From positions 248,001 to 312,000 of the forward strand of contig NZ_JBITLV010000003.1 of NCBI RefSeq assembly GCF_044465595.1: a stretch of 64,000 bases of DNA, read 5' to 3'. The first letter of the stretch is position 1. Each line of letters starts with the position of its first letter. The position numbers and the translations under genes were made by a program. Of the stretch, positions 19,113-27,062 are shown in pieces. The notes below the pieces were generated by a model. The model was not told where the DNA came from, did not search any database, and saw nothing but the letters and a program-made list of their open reading frames with translations. Source of the DNA: Spongisporangium articulatum. Lineage in GTDB: Bacteria > Actinomycetota > Actinomycetes > Actinomycetales > Kineosporiaceae.

Positions 19113-19227
19113 CACCCCCGACTGGGACGCATCGCCAAACACGCCCCGTATCGAAATGGTCCCACTCAGCCACGATCACTGCACAACCCGATCAACTGAG
19201 ACAACCGTCACCGACGGCGACGATTGC

Positions 19228-19247
19228 CCATGATTGGCCATGATTGG
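19228..19247. repeat. Tandem CCATGATTGG duplication in the GGDEF/hydrolase gap
   Basis: Two perfect adjacent copies of CCATGATTGG lie in the 263-base divergent region between the diguanylate cyclase and the hydrolase. The region is less GC-rich than its surroundings and contains no gene I can support. The copies could be paired binding sites for a regulator of either gene. Confidence 0.5.
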
Positions 19248-19375
19248 TCGCCAGATCCTTACCCACTTCCGTCCCGCGTGACACAGAACTCCAGTTACCC
19301 GGGGGTATGGCGTGAGGGTGCCCCGGCCGATGACAATGCACGAGAAATCCCTGACGCCCCGTGCAGAGGTCGCCC

Positions 19376-20404
19376 GTGCCCAGTCGTTCCCGTCCCGCCG
19401 CCCTGGCGCCCGTCGGCGACGACGTGCTGCCGCAGCGGGAGTACCGCACGGTGCACGGCTACCGGCGGGCGTTCGTGCGCGCCGGCTCGGGCGACCCGGA
19501 CGCCCCGGTCCTGCTCCTGGTGCACGGCATCGGCGACAACAGCGACACGTGGCGGGACCTCATCCCGGTGCTGGCCCGCGACCACACGGTGATCGCCCCC
19601 GACCTGTTGGGGCACGGCCACTCGGACAAGCCCCGGGCCGACTACTCGGTGGCCGCCTTCGCCAACGGCCTGCGGGACCTGATCGGCGTCCTGGGGCACG
19701 AGCGGGTGACCGTGGTCGGGCACTCGCTGGGCGGCGGGGTGGCGATGCAGTTCGCCTACCAGTACCCGTCGTTGTGCGAGCGGCTCGTCCTGGTCAGCAC
19801 GGGCGGGGTCGGCCGCGAGGTGCACCCGGCGCTGCGGCTGGTCTCGATGCCGAACGCGGACGCCGGGCTGCTCCTCCTGCGGCTGCCCGGCTCGCAGCTC
19901 GTGGGCCGGCTGGGCGGTGCGCTGCTGCGCCGGCTGGGCACGGACATCGGGATCGACGCGGCCGACCTCCTGCGGGTCTTCGAGGCCATGCCCGACGCGA
20001 CGTCCCGGACGGCGATCGTGCGCACCCTGCGCGCGGTGGTCGACTGGCGCGGGCAGATGGTGACGATGCTCGACCGCGCCTATCTGGCCCGCAGCATGCC
20101 GGTGCTGCTGGTCTGGGGTGACCGCGACCCGATCATCCCGGTCCGGCACGCGCACGTCGCGCACGCGGCGATGCCCGGCAGCCGGCTGGAGATCATCGAG
20201 GGCGCCGGACATTTCCCGCACCACACCGAGCCGGCCGTCTTCGCCACCCTGCTGGCCGAGTTCCTGGCCGAGACCGACCCGAGCGACCACGACATGGAGC
20301 ACTGGCGCGACCTGCTGCGCCGGGGCCGCCCCGACGAGTACAGCGACGCGCGGGCCGCCCTGACGGAGGAGACCATCGACGCCGCCACCCGTAGCGCCAC
20401 CTGA
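19376..20404 (+). CDS. Alpha/beta-fold hydrolase, 342 aa
   Basis: Serine hydrolase of the alpha/beta superfamily. It has LLLVHGIGDNSDTW (oxyanion HG), GHSLGGGVAMQF with the nucleophile Ser, LLVWGDRDPIIP with the acid and GAGHFPHHTEP with the His. The tail (after about residue 295) is charged and lacks a known domain. The start is GTG 19376, with AGAGG 6 nt upstream; GTG 19361 is also possible. The substrate is not predictable; esterase, lipase or haloalkane-type activities are all possible. Confidence 0.88.
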   Translation: MPSRSRPAALAPVGDDVLPQREYRTVHGYRRAFVRAGSGDPDAPVLLLVHGIGDNSDTWRDLIPVLARDHTVIAPDLLGHGHSDKPRADYSVAAFANGLRDLIGVLGHERVTVVGHSLGGGVAMQFAYQYPSLCERLVLVSTGGVGREVHPALRLVSMPNADAGLLLLRLPGSQLVGRLGGALLRRLGTDIGIDAADLLRVFEAMPDATSRTAIVRTLRAVVDWRGQMVTMLDRAYLARSMPVLLVWGDRDPIIPVRHAHVAHAAMPGSRLEIIEGAGHFPHHTEPAVFATLLAEFLAETDPSDHDMEHWRDLLRRGRPDEYSDARAALTEETIDAATRSAT

Positions 20405-20446
20405 CCTCCCGCTCCGGCTCCGTCCAGCTCTGGCCTCCCGTTCGAA

Positions 20447-20462
20447 AAAGTGATATCACTTT
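20447..20462. promoter_or_regulatory. Perfect 16-bp palindrome, probable operator of the SPFH operon
   Basis: AAAGTGATATCACTTT is a perfect inverted repeat with no spacer, 25 bases before the SPFH start codon, in an AT-rich patch of an otherwise very GC-rich region. The third-next element, a ribbon-helix-helix protein encoded in the same operon, is a natural candidate to bind it. Binding is inference. Confidence 0.7.
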
Positions 20463-20487
20463 GCTAGCCGAACCACAGGAGGATCCG

Positions 20488-21405
20488 ATGACGACCGTCG
20501 ACATGCCCGCCCCGCACGTCACTGAGCGCGAGGCCCACGACCGATCCGGCTGGGGCATGCTCACCGCCGCCCTCGCCACCCTGGTGGTGGCCGCCCTCGC
20601 CACCACCGTCATCGCGGTGGCCGGCTCGAACGGCGATCTCGGCCCCTGGCTGCTGACGCTGGCGATCGTCGTGAACGTCGTCGTCTACGTGGCCGGCCTG
20701 GTCGCCTTCCTCGGTCTCACCCCGGTCGCCCCGGGCCAGGCCCGCGTCGTCCAGCTGCTCGGGAAGTACCGCGGGACCATCCGCACCGACGGCCTGCGCT
20801 GGGTCAACCCGCTCACCACGCGGGCCAAGGTCTCCACCCGGATCCGCAACCACGAGACCGGCGTCGCGAAGGTGAACGACGCGGACGGCAACCCGATCGA
20901 GATCGCCGCGGTCGTCGTCTGGCAGGTGCAGGACACCGCGCGGGCCAAGTTCGAGGTCGACGACTTCGTCGAGTTCGTGGCCATCCAGACCGAGACGGCG
21001 GTCCGGCACATCGCCAACAGCTACCCCTACGACGCCGCCGAGGGCATGACCCTGCGCGACAACGCGGAGGAGATCACCGAGACCCTCAGCGCGGAGATCT
21101 CGCAGCGGGTCGCGGCAGCCGGCGTCCGGATCGTCGAGTCCCGCCTGACCCGCCTCGCCTACGCCCCCGAGATCGCCCAGGCCATGCTCCGCCGCCAGCA
21201 GGCCGGGGCCGTGGTCGCCGCCCGCCAGCGGATCGTCGAGGGTGCGGTCGGCATGGTCGAGACGGCGCTGCAGCAGCTCGCCGAGCACGATGTCGTCGAC
21301 CTCGACGAGGAGCGCAAGGCCACGATGGTCAGCAACCTCCTCGTCGTGCTCTGCGGCGACCGCGACGCCCAGCCCGTGGTCAACACGGGATCGCTCTACC
21401 AGTAA
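20488..21405 (+). CDS. SPFH/Band 7 domain membrane protein, 305 aa
   Basis: Prohibitin/flotillin-like membrane scaffold. Two TM segments (about 25-50 and 55-75) precede an SPFH domain (about 80-250) with VAPGQARVVQLLGKYRGTI and a coiled C-terminal part (ARQRIVEGAVGMVETALQQL). ATG 20488 follows AGGAGG at ideal spacing; the longer in-frame start would overlap the operator. The next gene, a ribbon-helix-helix protein, begins 15 bases after the stop. SPFH proteins organise membrane microdomains and often partner with proteases; the partner here is unknown. Confidence 0.92.
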   Translation: MTTVDMPAPHVTEREAHDRSGWGMLTAALATLVVAALATTVIAVAGSNGDLGPWLLTLAIVVNVVVYVAGLVAFLGLTPVAPGQARVVQLLGKYRGTIRTDGLRWVNPLTTRAKVSTRIRNHETGVAKVNDADGNPIEIAAVVVWQVQDTARAKFEVDDFVEFVAIQTETAVRHIANSYPYDAAEGMTLRDNAEEITETLSAEISQRVAAAGVRIVESRLTRLAYAPEIAQAMLRRQQAGAVVAARQRIVEGAVGMVETALQQLAEHDVVDLDEERKATMVSNLLVVLCGDRDAQPVVNTGSLYQ

Positions 21406-21420
21406 CGGGTTCCGAGACCG

Positions 21421-21642
21421 ATGCCCGAACGCAAGCAGGTACTGCTGCGGCTCGACCCCGCGGTCCACGACGCGATCGCGCGGTGGGCCGCGGCCGAGCT
21501 GCGCAGCACCAACGCCCAGATCGAGTTCATGCTGAGGCGCGCCCTGTCCGAGGCCGGCCGGATGCCGTCGAACGCGGCAGGGATGCGCGGGCGCGGCCGT
21601 CCGGCCAGAGTGGAACCCGAGGAGGCGACCGATGAACGGTGA
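21421..21642 (+). CDS. Ribbon-helix-helix (Arc/MetJ-type) DNA-binding protein, 73 aa
   Basis: Small probable autoregulator. The sequence KQVLLRLDPAVHDAIARWAA gives the beta strand and first helix, and LRSTNAQIEFMLRRAL the second helix of an RHH fold. The C-terminal 25 residues are basic and Gly/Arg-rich and probably flexible. It lies between SPFH and GPP34 genes and overlaps the latter by 11 bases (coupled translation). It could act on the 20447-20462 palindrome. A toxin partner is not evident. Confidence 0.85.
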   Translation: MPERKQVLLRLDPAVHDAIARWAAAELRSTNAQIEFMLRRALSEAGRMPSNAAGMRGRGRPARVEPEEATDER

Positions 21643-22282
21643 GGCCCCCGCCCGCCTGGGCGACTGCGTCTACCTGCTGGCCTACGACCCGGTGAAGCAG
21701 CGGATGACCGGGCGCGCCCGGCGCGGCACCGTGGTCAACGCGGCGGTCCTGGTCGACCTCTGGTTGGCCGGGGTGCTGACGGACGACGGGCGCCGGGTCG
21801 CGCTCGTCCCCGCGGCCCGGGCGGCGCGGGGGTACGCCGGCCTGGAGGCCGACGTCATCCGCCAGATCCGGGAGGGCCGGCCGCACCGCTGGAAGTACTG
21901 GGTGCGCCGGGGGCACCGGACGGCGGAACGCGCCGTGCGCGACCGGCTCGCCACCCGGCGGGTGCTGCGCGTCGAGGAGCGCACGCTCCTGTGGGTGGTC
22001 CCGAGGCCGCGGATCACGGTGCGCGACACGCACACCGTGCACGAGCTGGTCGCCCGGTGCCGGGCCGCGGTGCTCGACCACCGGGTGCCGGTGGCGGACG
22101 TCGAGGCGGCCGACGCGGCCCTGGTCGCCCTGGTGGCGGCCGCGGAGTGGAACACGGTGTTCACCGGCAAGGAGCGCCGTGCCCACCGGCACCGGATCGC
22201 CGAGTTCGCGGCCCGGTCGGGGCCGGCGGCCAAGGCCCTGCGCGAGGTCGTCCGGGACGAACAGGCGTCGGCCGCCGGCTGA
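21632..22282 (+). CDS. GPP34 (GOLPH3-like) family protein, 216 aa
   Basis: Member of the Golgi phosphoprotein 3 fold family found widely in actinobacteria, function in bacteria unknown. The characteristic pattern is present: LGDCVYLLAYDPVKQRMTGR at the N-terminus, VVNAAVLVDLWLAGVL, then LATRRVLRVEERTLLWVVPR and an all-helical end. Eukaryotic GOLPH3 binds PI4P; whether the pocket is conserved cannot be judged here. ATG 21632 is coupled to the RHH gene. The SPFH partner suggests a membrane-linked role. Confidence 0.82.
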   Translation: MNGEAPARLGDCVYLLAYDPVKQRMTGRARRGTVVNAAVLVDLWLAGVLTDDGRRVALVPAARAARGYAGLEADVIRQIREGRPHRWKYWVRRGHRTAERAVRDRLATRRVLRVEERTLLWVVPRPRITVRDTHTVHELVARCRAAVLDHRVPVADVEAADAALVALVAAAEWNTVFTGKERRAHRHRIAEFAARSGPAAKALREVVRDEQASAAG

Positions 22283-22292
22283 CCTGGGTCGA

Positions 22293-22320
22293 TTGTCGAC
22301 TTTTTGGTCTGGTCTAATCA
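22293..22320 (+). promoter_or_regulatory. Candidate promoter directly before the Pycsar-effector-like gene
   Basis: TTGTCG (22293-22298) and TAATCA (22315-22320) are separated by 16 bases in an AT-rich patch. The GTG start of the gene follows after 4 bases and no ribosome-binding site is present, so transcription would start at or very near the start codon (leaderless). Confidence 0.45.
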
Positions 22321-22324
22321 CGCC

Positions 22325-22837
22325 GTGTCCGACGCCCTAGATCCCGACGCCCAGGCCGCGTACGTCGTCCGGCTGCTCGACGAGATCCGCAACGAGACCG
22401 AGAAGGCCGAGGTCAAGGCCAACCGCCTGCTCGGGTCCATGATCACCGGTGCCGGCCTGCTGGTCGGCCTCGCGTCGACGAACCCGCCGGCGATCGAGCA
22501 CGGCAACTGGGGCGTGCGCGGCTTCTCGGCGTTGGCCGGCGTCCTCGTGGTCGCCGCGCTGGCCACCCTCGCCCGGGCCGTGGCCCCACGACTGGCCCCG
22601 TCGCACGCCGGTGCGCACGACTACTTCAACGACTTCGCGGCCTACGAGAAGCCGACCCAGCTGCTCGACGTCGTCGCCGACATGTCCGAGCAGGACGTCG
22701 CCGAGCGCGACGCCCGGCAGGTGCACGCCCTGTCCCGGTTGCTGCGCCGTCGTTACCGCCAGGTCAACTGGTCGATGCGCCTCCTGGGCCTGGCCGCCGG
22801 CTCCGCCGTGCTGGCCGGGATCTGCGCCGCCTTCTAG
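22325..22837 (+). CDS. Pycsar-effector-like (PycTM) two-TM protein, 170 aa
   Basis: Predicted membrane effector of the Pycsar type. The N-terminal helix AYVVRLLDEIRNETEKAEVK matches the family pattern LLDEI...RADxKA, followed by LLGSMITGAGLLVGLAS (TM1), FSALAGVLVVAALATLARAV (TM2) and the C-terminal pattern HALSRLLRRRYRQVNWSMRL then a third hydrophobic stretch. In known Pycsar systems such effectors damage the membrane when cCMP or cUMP is made by PycC. No cyclase gene is visible within this window, so it is an orphan here. GTG 22325 has no Shine-Dalgarno sequence. Confidence 0.75.
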   Translation: MSDALDPDAQAAYVVRLLDEIRNETEKAEVKANRLLGSMITGAGLLVGLASTNPPAIEHGNWGVRGFSALAGVLVVAALATLARAVAPRLAPSHAGAHDYFNDFAAYEKPTQLLDVVADMSEQDVAERDARQVHALSRLLRRRYRQVNWSMRLLGLAAGSAVLAGICAAF

Positions 22838-22864
22838 TCCGCCGCCGGCTGACCGCCCCACCCT

Positions 22865-22983
22865 CCCCTCTCGTTGATCATGCACAAACGCATGAACCCG
22901 TCGCTGATCATGCGCAAACGCATGATGCATTCGCGCATGATCACGGCTCGGATGCTGCGTTTGTGCATGATCAACGGGAGGGG
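22865..22983. repeat. Nested inverted repeat between PycTM-like and CHAT genes
   Basis: Outer arms 22865-22892 and 22956-22983 are 28 bases long with a single mismatch; they contain TTGATCATGCACAAACGCA and its complement. Inside, TGATCATGCGC (22905-22915) and GCGCATGATCA (22933-22943) form a second pair. The element sits between two convergent stop codons and abuts the CHAT stop. It can form long hairpins and probably terminates both transcripts; its sequence is AT-richer than the genome around it and looks like a dispersed palindromic element. Confidence 0.85.
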
Positions 22984-25614
22984 TTAGGCGCCGATGCAGA
23001 CGAAACCAGCCGCGGCGGCCACGGCGGCGGCCGGGTGCCCGTCGTCCTGCAGTGCGGACTGCGCTCGCGAAAGAGCCTGTGCCGCAGAGACTCCCGCGAC
23101 CAGTTCGGCGTGGAAGGCCCGCATCAGCGGCGCCGTCTCGGCGTCGGGTACCGGGACCACGGAGGCCACCACCTGGCGGGCCCCCCGGGCCAGCAGCGTC
23201 GCCACCAGCCCGAGCAGTTCGTCCCCGGCGCGGACGGCGAGGCGGCCGGTGTCGCAGCCGGCCAGGACCACTAACCGCGGCATCGGCCGTAGCCGCTCCA
23301 GGTCGTAACCGGTCAACGGCCCGTCGGCCAGCACCAGCGACGAGAACAGCGGGTTGGCCCGGTGCACGACCCCGTGCGTGGCCAGGTGGGCGACGTCGGC
23401 CCCGGCCAGCGCACCCAGCGCGGCCTCGACGCCGGGCGCGGTGGCCGTCGTCCCGTGCAGGGCCGCCACGGCCGCCGCCTCGTCCCGGGCGCCGGGCAGA
23501 CCCGGCCCGGAGATCACCACGACCCGCCCACCCGACGACCGCGGCGACGCGGAGACCGCCGCGTGCCAGGCGGTCGCCGACGGCGCCACGGTCACCGCGC
23601 GACCACGCATCGACGGCAGCACCGACCAGGGCAGCGACTGCAACGGACCGGTCGGGACGACGACCAGCGGCCGGTCCCCGAGCCCCAGCGGCGCGACGAG
23701 CGCGGCGTCGAGAGCGCGGGCGGTGTGCGTGAGCAGGGCACGGGCCGACTCCGGCGATCCACTCCCCCGGGCCAGGCGGGACAGCGCGAACGGCAACCGT
23801 TCGACGAGGTCACGCACCGGGGCCAGCGGGCCGAGGTCGCGCCAGCCGGGCTGCCCCGCGACCACGACGAGGGCGTACAGCCGCCCGTCGAGCTCGACGT
23901 ACTCGACCAGGCTCGCGTGGCCCAGCCGATCCGTGAGGTCCTGCAGCGCGACGGGTTTCGAGACCGGGCCGAGGACGCCGGGGCGCCGGCGGGCCCGGTC
24001 CCGGATGCGGCGCTCGACGGCCACCTGGTGCCGCATGGCCGCCTCGACGTCACCGCCACCGGCTCGCGCCTGCGCCACCTCCCCGGCCGCCGCCCGCAGG
24101 TCGGCCAACTCGGCCCCGAACTCGGGGTCCTCGGGCGGCAGCAGGGCGGGCAGCAGCAGGTGGCTGGCCCGGCCGTGCTCGGCCCAGGTCAGGATCGTCT
24201 CGGCCCGGCCGCTCTCGACCGCCAGCCGGAGCCCGGTGTCGGCGAGCGCCAGCCGCTGTCGCCCGCTGTGGGCGCGCAGGTCGTCGGCGCCCAGCCCGGC
24301 CCGCCCCTCGTCGAGCAGGCGTAGCCCGGCGGTCAGGGCCGCGAAGGCGGCGGACCGGCGTCCCTGCCAGGCCCGCAGCTGCGCCTCCGCCTGCCAGCCG
24401 AGGGCCCGGGTGGCGGCCGGCCCGGCACCACGCGCGGCGGCCGCGGCGCTGAGATCCGCCTCCGGGGAACGGCCTCTGCGGGTGGCCAGCTCGGCGGCCA
24501 GCAACCGTGCGGCGGTGGCGTCGGCCCGCCACCCCGCGTCGTCCAGCTCGGCGGCGACGGCCCGCACCCGGGCCACCGAGACCGGCCCGGACGACGGATC
24601 GAGATGGTCGGCGGCCAGCGCGAGAAAGCGCGCCAGGGAAGCGGTCTCGGTGCGACCCAGGCGCCGCAGCTCGGCCAGCGCGCGCCGGGCCTGGGTGCGG
24701 GCGTCGACCGGATCGCCCTCGAACAGGGCCAGCCGGGCCAGCAGCAGCCGGACGTCGGGCACGGCCACGAACTGCCGTTCGCGGCGCAGCGCGGCCACGG
24801 CCTCCCCCGCGACCGCCCGGGCCTCGCCGAGCAGCCCGACCGACAGCAGCAACCCGGCCCGGTCCTCCAGCAGGAAACCCAGCTGGGCGCCGAGCCGGCG
24901 CATCGTGGCCTCGGCCCGGTCGAGGTGCTCCAGCGCCAGCGGCACGTGCCCGCGCAGGCCGTGCGCCCAGCCGAGGTTCTGCTCCAGGAAGGCCGCGGGC
25001 AGCTCGAGCCCCAGGTCGCGGTTGATCTGCAGCGCCTCGGTGAAGTCGGCCAGCGCGTCGTCGAACCGCAACCGGCGCGCGCTGGCGATACCGCGGTTGG
25101 CCAGCGCCCGCTTCAGCCACATCAGGTCACCGGCCAGGCGCAGCCCGGAGACGGCCAGCTCGAGGTTCTCGACCGCCGCGTCCAACCGGACCAGCTGGAC
25201 CAGCACCGCACCCTTCTGCGCGTAGGCGCGGGCCTTCTGGACTCCTTCGAGACCGCCCAGCGCGGCGTCGGTCTCGCGCAACGCGGCCGCCGCCCGGCCC
25301 CGGGTGCTGAGCACCGCGGCCAGCCGCAACCGGGCCTCGGCCTCCAGCTCGGGCGAGCCGGCGCGGCGGCCGTGCCCGGCGGCGACCCGCAGGTGCCGCA
25401 CCGCCTCGTCGGTGTTCTGCAGGTGCAGCGCGGCGACGCCGAGCGCCCGGGTGGCGATCGAGGCGACGGCGTACTCACCGGCCGCCACCGCCGCCCGGGC
25501 CAGCTGCGTGGCAGGAGCCACCGCCCGGGCCGGGTCGGCCTCGGCGGTGTGCAGCACGTCGTGGGCCGCGGCCAGGTCGGCCGTGACCGAGGTGTCGATC
25601 GTTGTCGAGATCAT
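22984..25614 (-). CDS. TPR-CHAT domain cysteine protease, 876 aa
   Basis: Large cytoplasmic protein. Residues about 10-480 are TPR-type helical repeats (for example RRLRFDDALADFTEALQIN), then a linker and a C-terminal CHAT peptidase domain (about 570-876). The catalytic dyad is His747 in AHLATHGVVH and Cys787 in VVLAGCDTG, with the usual DELLGLVATLLARGAR after it. ATG 25614 is chosen; an upstream frame would run into the opposing promoter region. CHAT proteases of this type act as regulated executioners in immunity and cell-death systems (for example Csx29 in Craspase). The gene is divergent from the subtilisin-like protease and ECF sigma genes. The substrate is unknown. Confidence 0.9.
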   Translation of the reverse strand: MISTTIDTSVTADLAAAHDVLHTAEADPARAVAPATQLARAAVAAGEYAVASIATRALGVAALHLQNTDEAVRHLRVAAGHGRRAGSPELEAEARLRLAAVLSTRGRAAAALRETDAALGGLEGVQKARAYAQKGAVLVQLVRLDAAVENLELAVSGLRLAGDLMWLKRALANRGIASARRLRFDDALADFTEALQINRDLGLELPAAFLEQNLGWAHGLRGHVPLALEHLDRAEATMRRLGAQLGFLLEDRAGLLLSVGLLGEARAVAGEAVAALRRERQFVAVPDVRLLLARLALFEGDPVDARTQARRALAELRRLGRTETASLARFLALAADHLDPSSGPVSVARVRAVAAELDDAGWRADATAARLLAAELATRRGRSPEADLSAAAAARGAGPAATRALGWQAEAQLRAWQGRRSAAFAALTAGLRLLDEGRAGLGADDLRAHSGRQRLALADTGLRLAVESGRAETILTWAEHGRASHLLLPALLPPEDPEFGAELADLRAAAGEVAQARAGGGDVEAAMRHQVAVERRIRDRARRRPGVLGPVSKPVALQDLTDRLGHASLVEYVELDGRLYALVVVAGQPGWRDLGPLAPVRDLVERLPFALSRLARGSGSPESARALLTHTARALDAALVAPLGLGDRPLVVVPTGPLQSLPWSVLPSMRGRAVTVAPSATAWHAAVSASPRSSGGRVVVISGPGLPGARDEAAAVAALHGTTATAPGVEAALGALAGADVAHLATHGVVHRANPLFSSLVLADGPLTGYDLERLRPMPRLVVLAGCDTGRLAVRAGDELLGLVATLLARGARQVVASVVPVPDAETAPLMRAFHAELVAGVSAAQALSRAQSALQDDGHPAAAVAAAAGFVCIGA

Positions 25615-25736
25615 GTCTGCCGACCAGAATGGCGCAAGTATCACCGGCACGACCAACGACTCTGTGACTGTGAGGGCGCCCCGGAAGGCGGGCGCCACGA
25701 GCCGCGGCCGGACGCCGTGGGAACGGGTGGCACGCC

Positions 25737-27047
25737 ATGGACGACCTGCTCATCGACTCCGCGGACGAGCGGTTGGTCCTCGCCAACCTCGGCGAAGCGA
25801 TCCCGCAGGCGAAGCTGCGGTACAGCGAGACGGACCCCTACCTGGGGCTCACCCGCCTGGTCCTCGACCTGAGCGAGGCACAGGAGGGGCTGCAGGCCGA
25901 CGCCGAGCTGGTCGCCGAAGCCGCCGCCGCGTTCCCCGACGGCCCGGTCGACGGGGCGCAGCTGGCCGTGACCGCGCTGCGCCGCTGGGGCGCGCGCCTG
26001 ACGGTCCCGGCCCCGATGGTCGGCTTCGGCGGGGCGGACGTCGACTCCGAACCGCACGTGAAGGGGCTGACCGCGGAGCCCGTCGGCGGGGAACTCGTCA
26101 CCGGCCTGCCGCACGTCAAGGGGTCCACGCCCTTCCCGGAGCAGACGCCGGTCACCGGCCCGTGGCTGGCCCCGGGACAGCCCACCGGGCCGCGGATCGG
26201 CGTGGCGGACGCCCGCCCCCTCGACCACCCGGCGCTGGACGGCCGGGTGAGCGGCGACGTCCAGCTGAGTTCCGGTCCGCACGCGACCTGGTTGCCGGGG
26301 CACGCCACGTTCGTCACGGGTCTGATCCTCAAGCGCGCGCCCGATGCGCAGGTCGTGGTGCGCACCGTGCTCGAACCCCGCGCCCTGTACCACTCGGTGC
26401 CGCAGAACAGCGTCTGGGACGTCGCCCGCCGGCTCGTGCGCTTCGTCGACGACGACGTCGAGGTCGTGAACATGTCCTTCGCCACCTGGACGAGCACGCC
26501 CCCGCTGCCCCTGGCCCGAGCGGTCCAGCGGTTGCACGCGGCGGGCATCGTGCTGGTCGCGGCCGGTGGGAACGTCCGGGACGACGTCGACGAGTCGATG
26601 GCTCCCAAGAAGCCCTACCCGGCCGCCTTCGAGGACGTGACGGCCGTCGGCTCTGCCGCGATCCCCTCGAACAGCCCGGCAGATGACCAGCCGCTCGTCA
26701 CGTCCGTGGACGGCGACTGGCTCGACCTGGTGGCCCCCGGCGACGACGTGACCGGCCCCTTCCTGATCGGGCCCGTGCTGCCGCAGCCGCTGTTCCGAGC
26801 GGACGACGTGCCGCTCACCGAGGAGGAGGCGAAGGCCGAGACCAGGTCGGCGCTGCTGGCCGCCGCGGTGGAGTTCGACGGGTTCGCGAAGTGGACCGGG
26901 ACGTCGTTCGCCGCCGCCGCCGTGACCGGCGAGATCGCCCGCCTGATGAGCGAGACCGGCCTGTCGGCGCACGCCGCGCTGGAGGTGCTGCGGAGCACGG
27001 CCACGGGCGAGATCCGCAAGTACACGCCCGGCGTGGCGACCCCGTAG
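25737..27047 (+). CDS. Cytoplasmic S8 (subtilisin-like) serine protease, 436 aa
   Basis: Subtilisin-family protease without signal peptide or TM segment, so it is likely intracellular. The triad is Asp158 (GVADARPLDHPAL), His189 (PGHATFVTG) and Ser390 (GTSFAAAAVTG), with oxyanion Asn279 (VAAGGNV). The 150-residue N-terminal region is not a typical I9 propeptide and contains two PHVKG motifs (106-110 and 126-130), which could be processing or pseudo-substrate sites. The start ATG 25737 is 122 bases from the divergent CHAT gene. It heads the S8 - ECF sigma - 159-aa operon. Confidence 0.9.
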   Translation: MDDLLIDSADERLVLANLGEAIPQAKLRYSETDPYLGLTRLVLDLSEAQEGLQADAELVAEAAAAFPDGPVDGAQLAVTALRRWGARLTVPAPMVGFGGADVDSEPHVKGLTAEPVGGELVTGLPHVKGSTPFPEQTPVTGPWLAPGQPTGPRIGVADARPLDHPALDGRVSGDVQLSSGPHATWLPGHATFVTGLILKRAPDAQVVVRTVLEPRALYHSVPQNSVWDVARRLVRFVDDDVEVVNMSFATWTSTPPLPLARAVQRLHAAGIVLVAAGGNVRDDVDESMAPKKPYPAAFEDVTAVGSAAIPSNSPADDQPLVTSVDGDWLDLVAPGDDVTGPFLIGPVLPQPLFRADDVPLTEEEAKAETRSALLAAAVEFDGFAKWTGTSFAAAAVTGEIARLMSETGLSAHAALEVLRSTATGEIRKYTPGVATP

Positions 27048-27062
27048 ATGGAGGAGACGACG

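Noticed and set aside
21421..22282. Toxin-antitoxin pair (RHH plus downstream gene)
   Set aside because: The downstream protein is a GPP34/GOLPH3-like family member and not a known toxin fold; the SPFH gene belongs to the same operon.
22865..22983. Short CRISPR array or attachment site
   Set aside because: The repeats are inverted and nested rather than direct, with no spacer structure, integrase or tRNA gene nearby.
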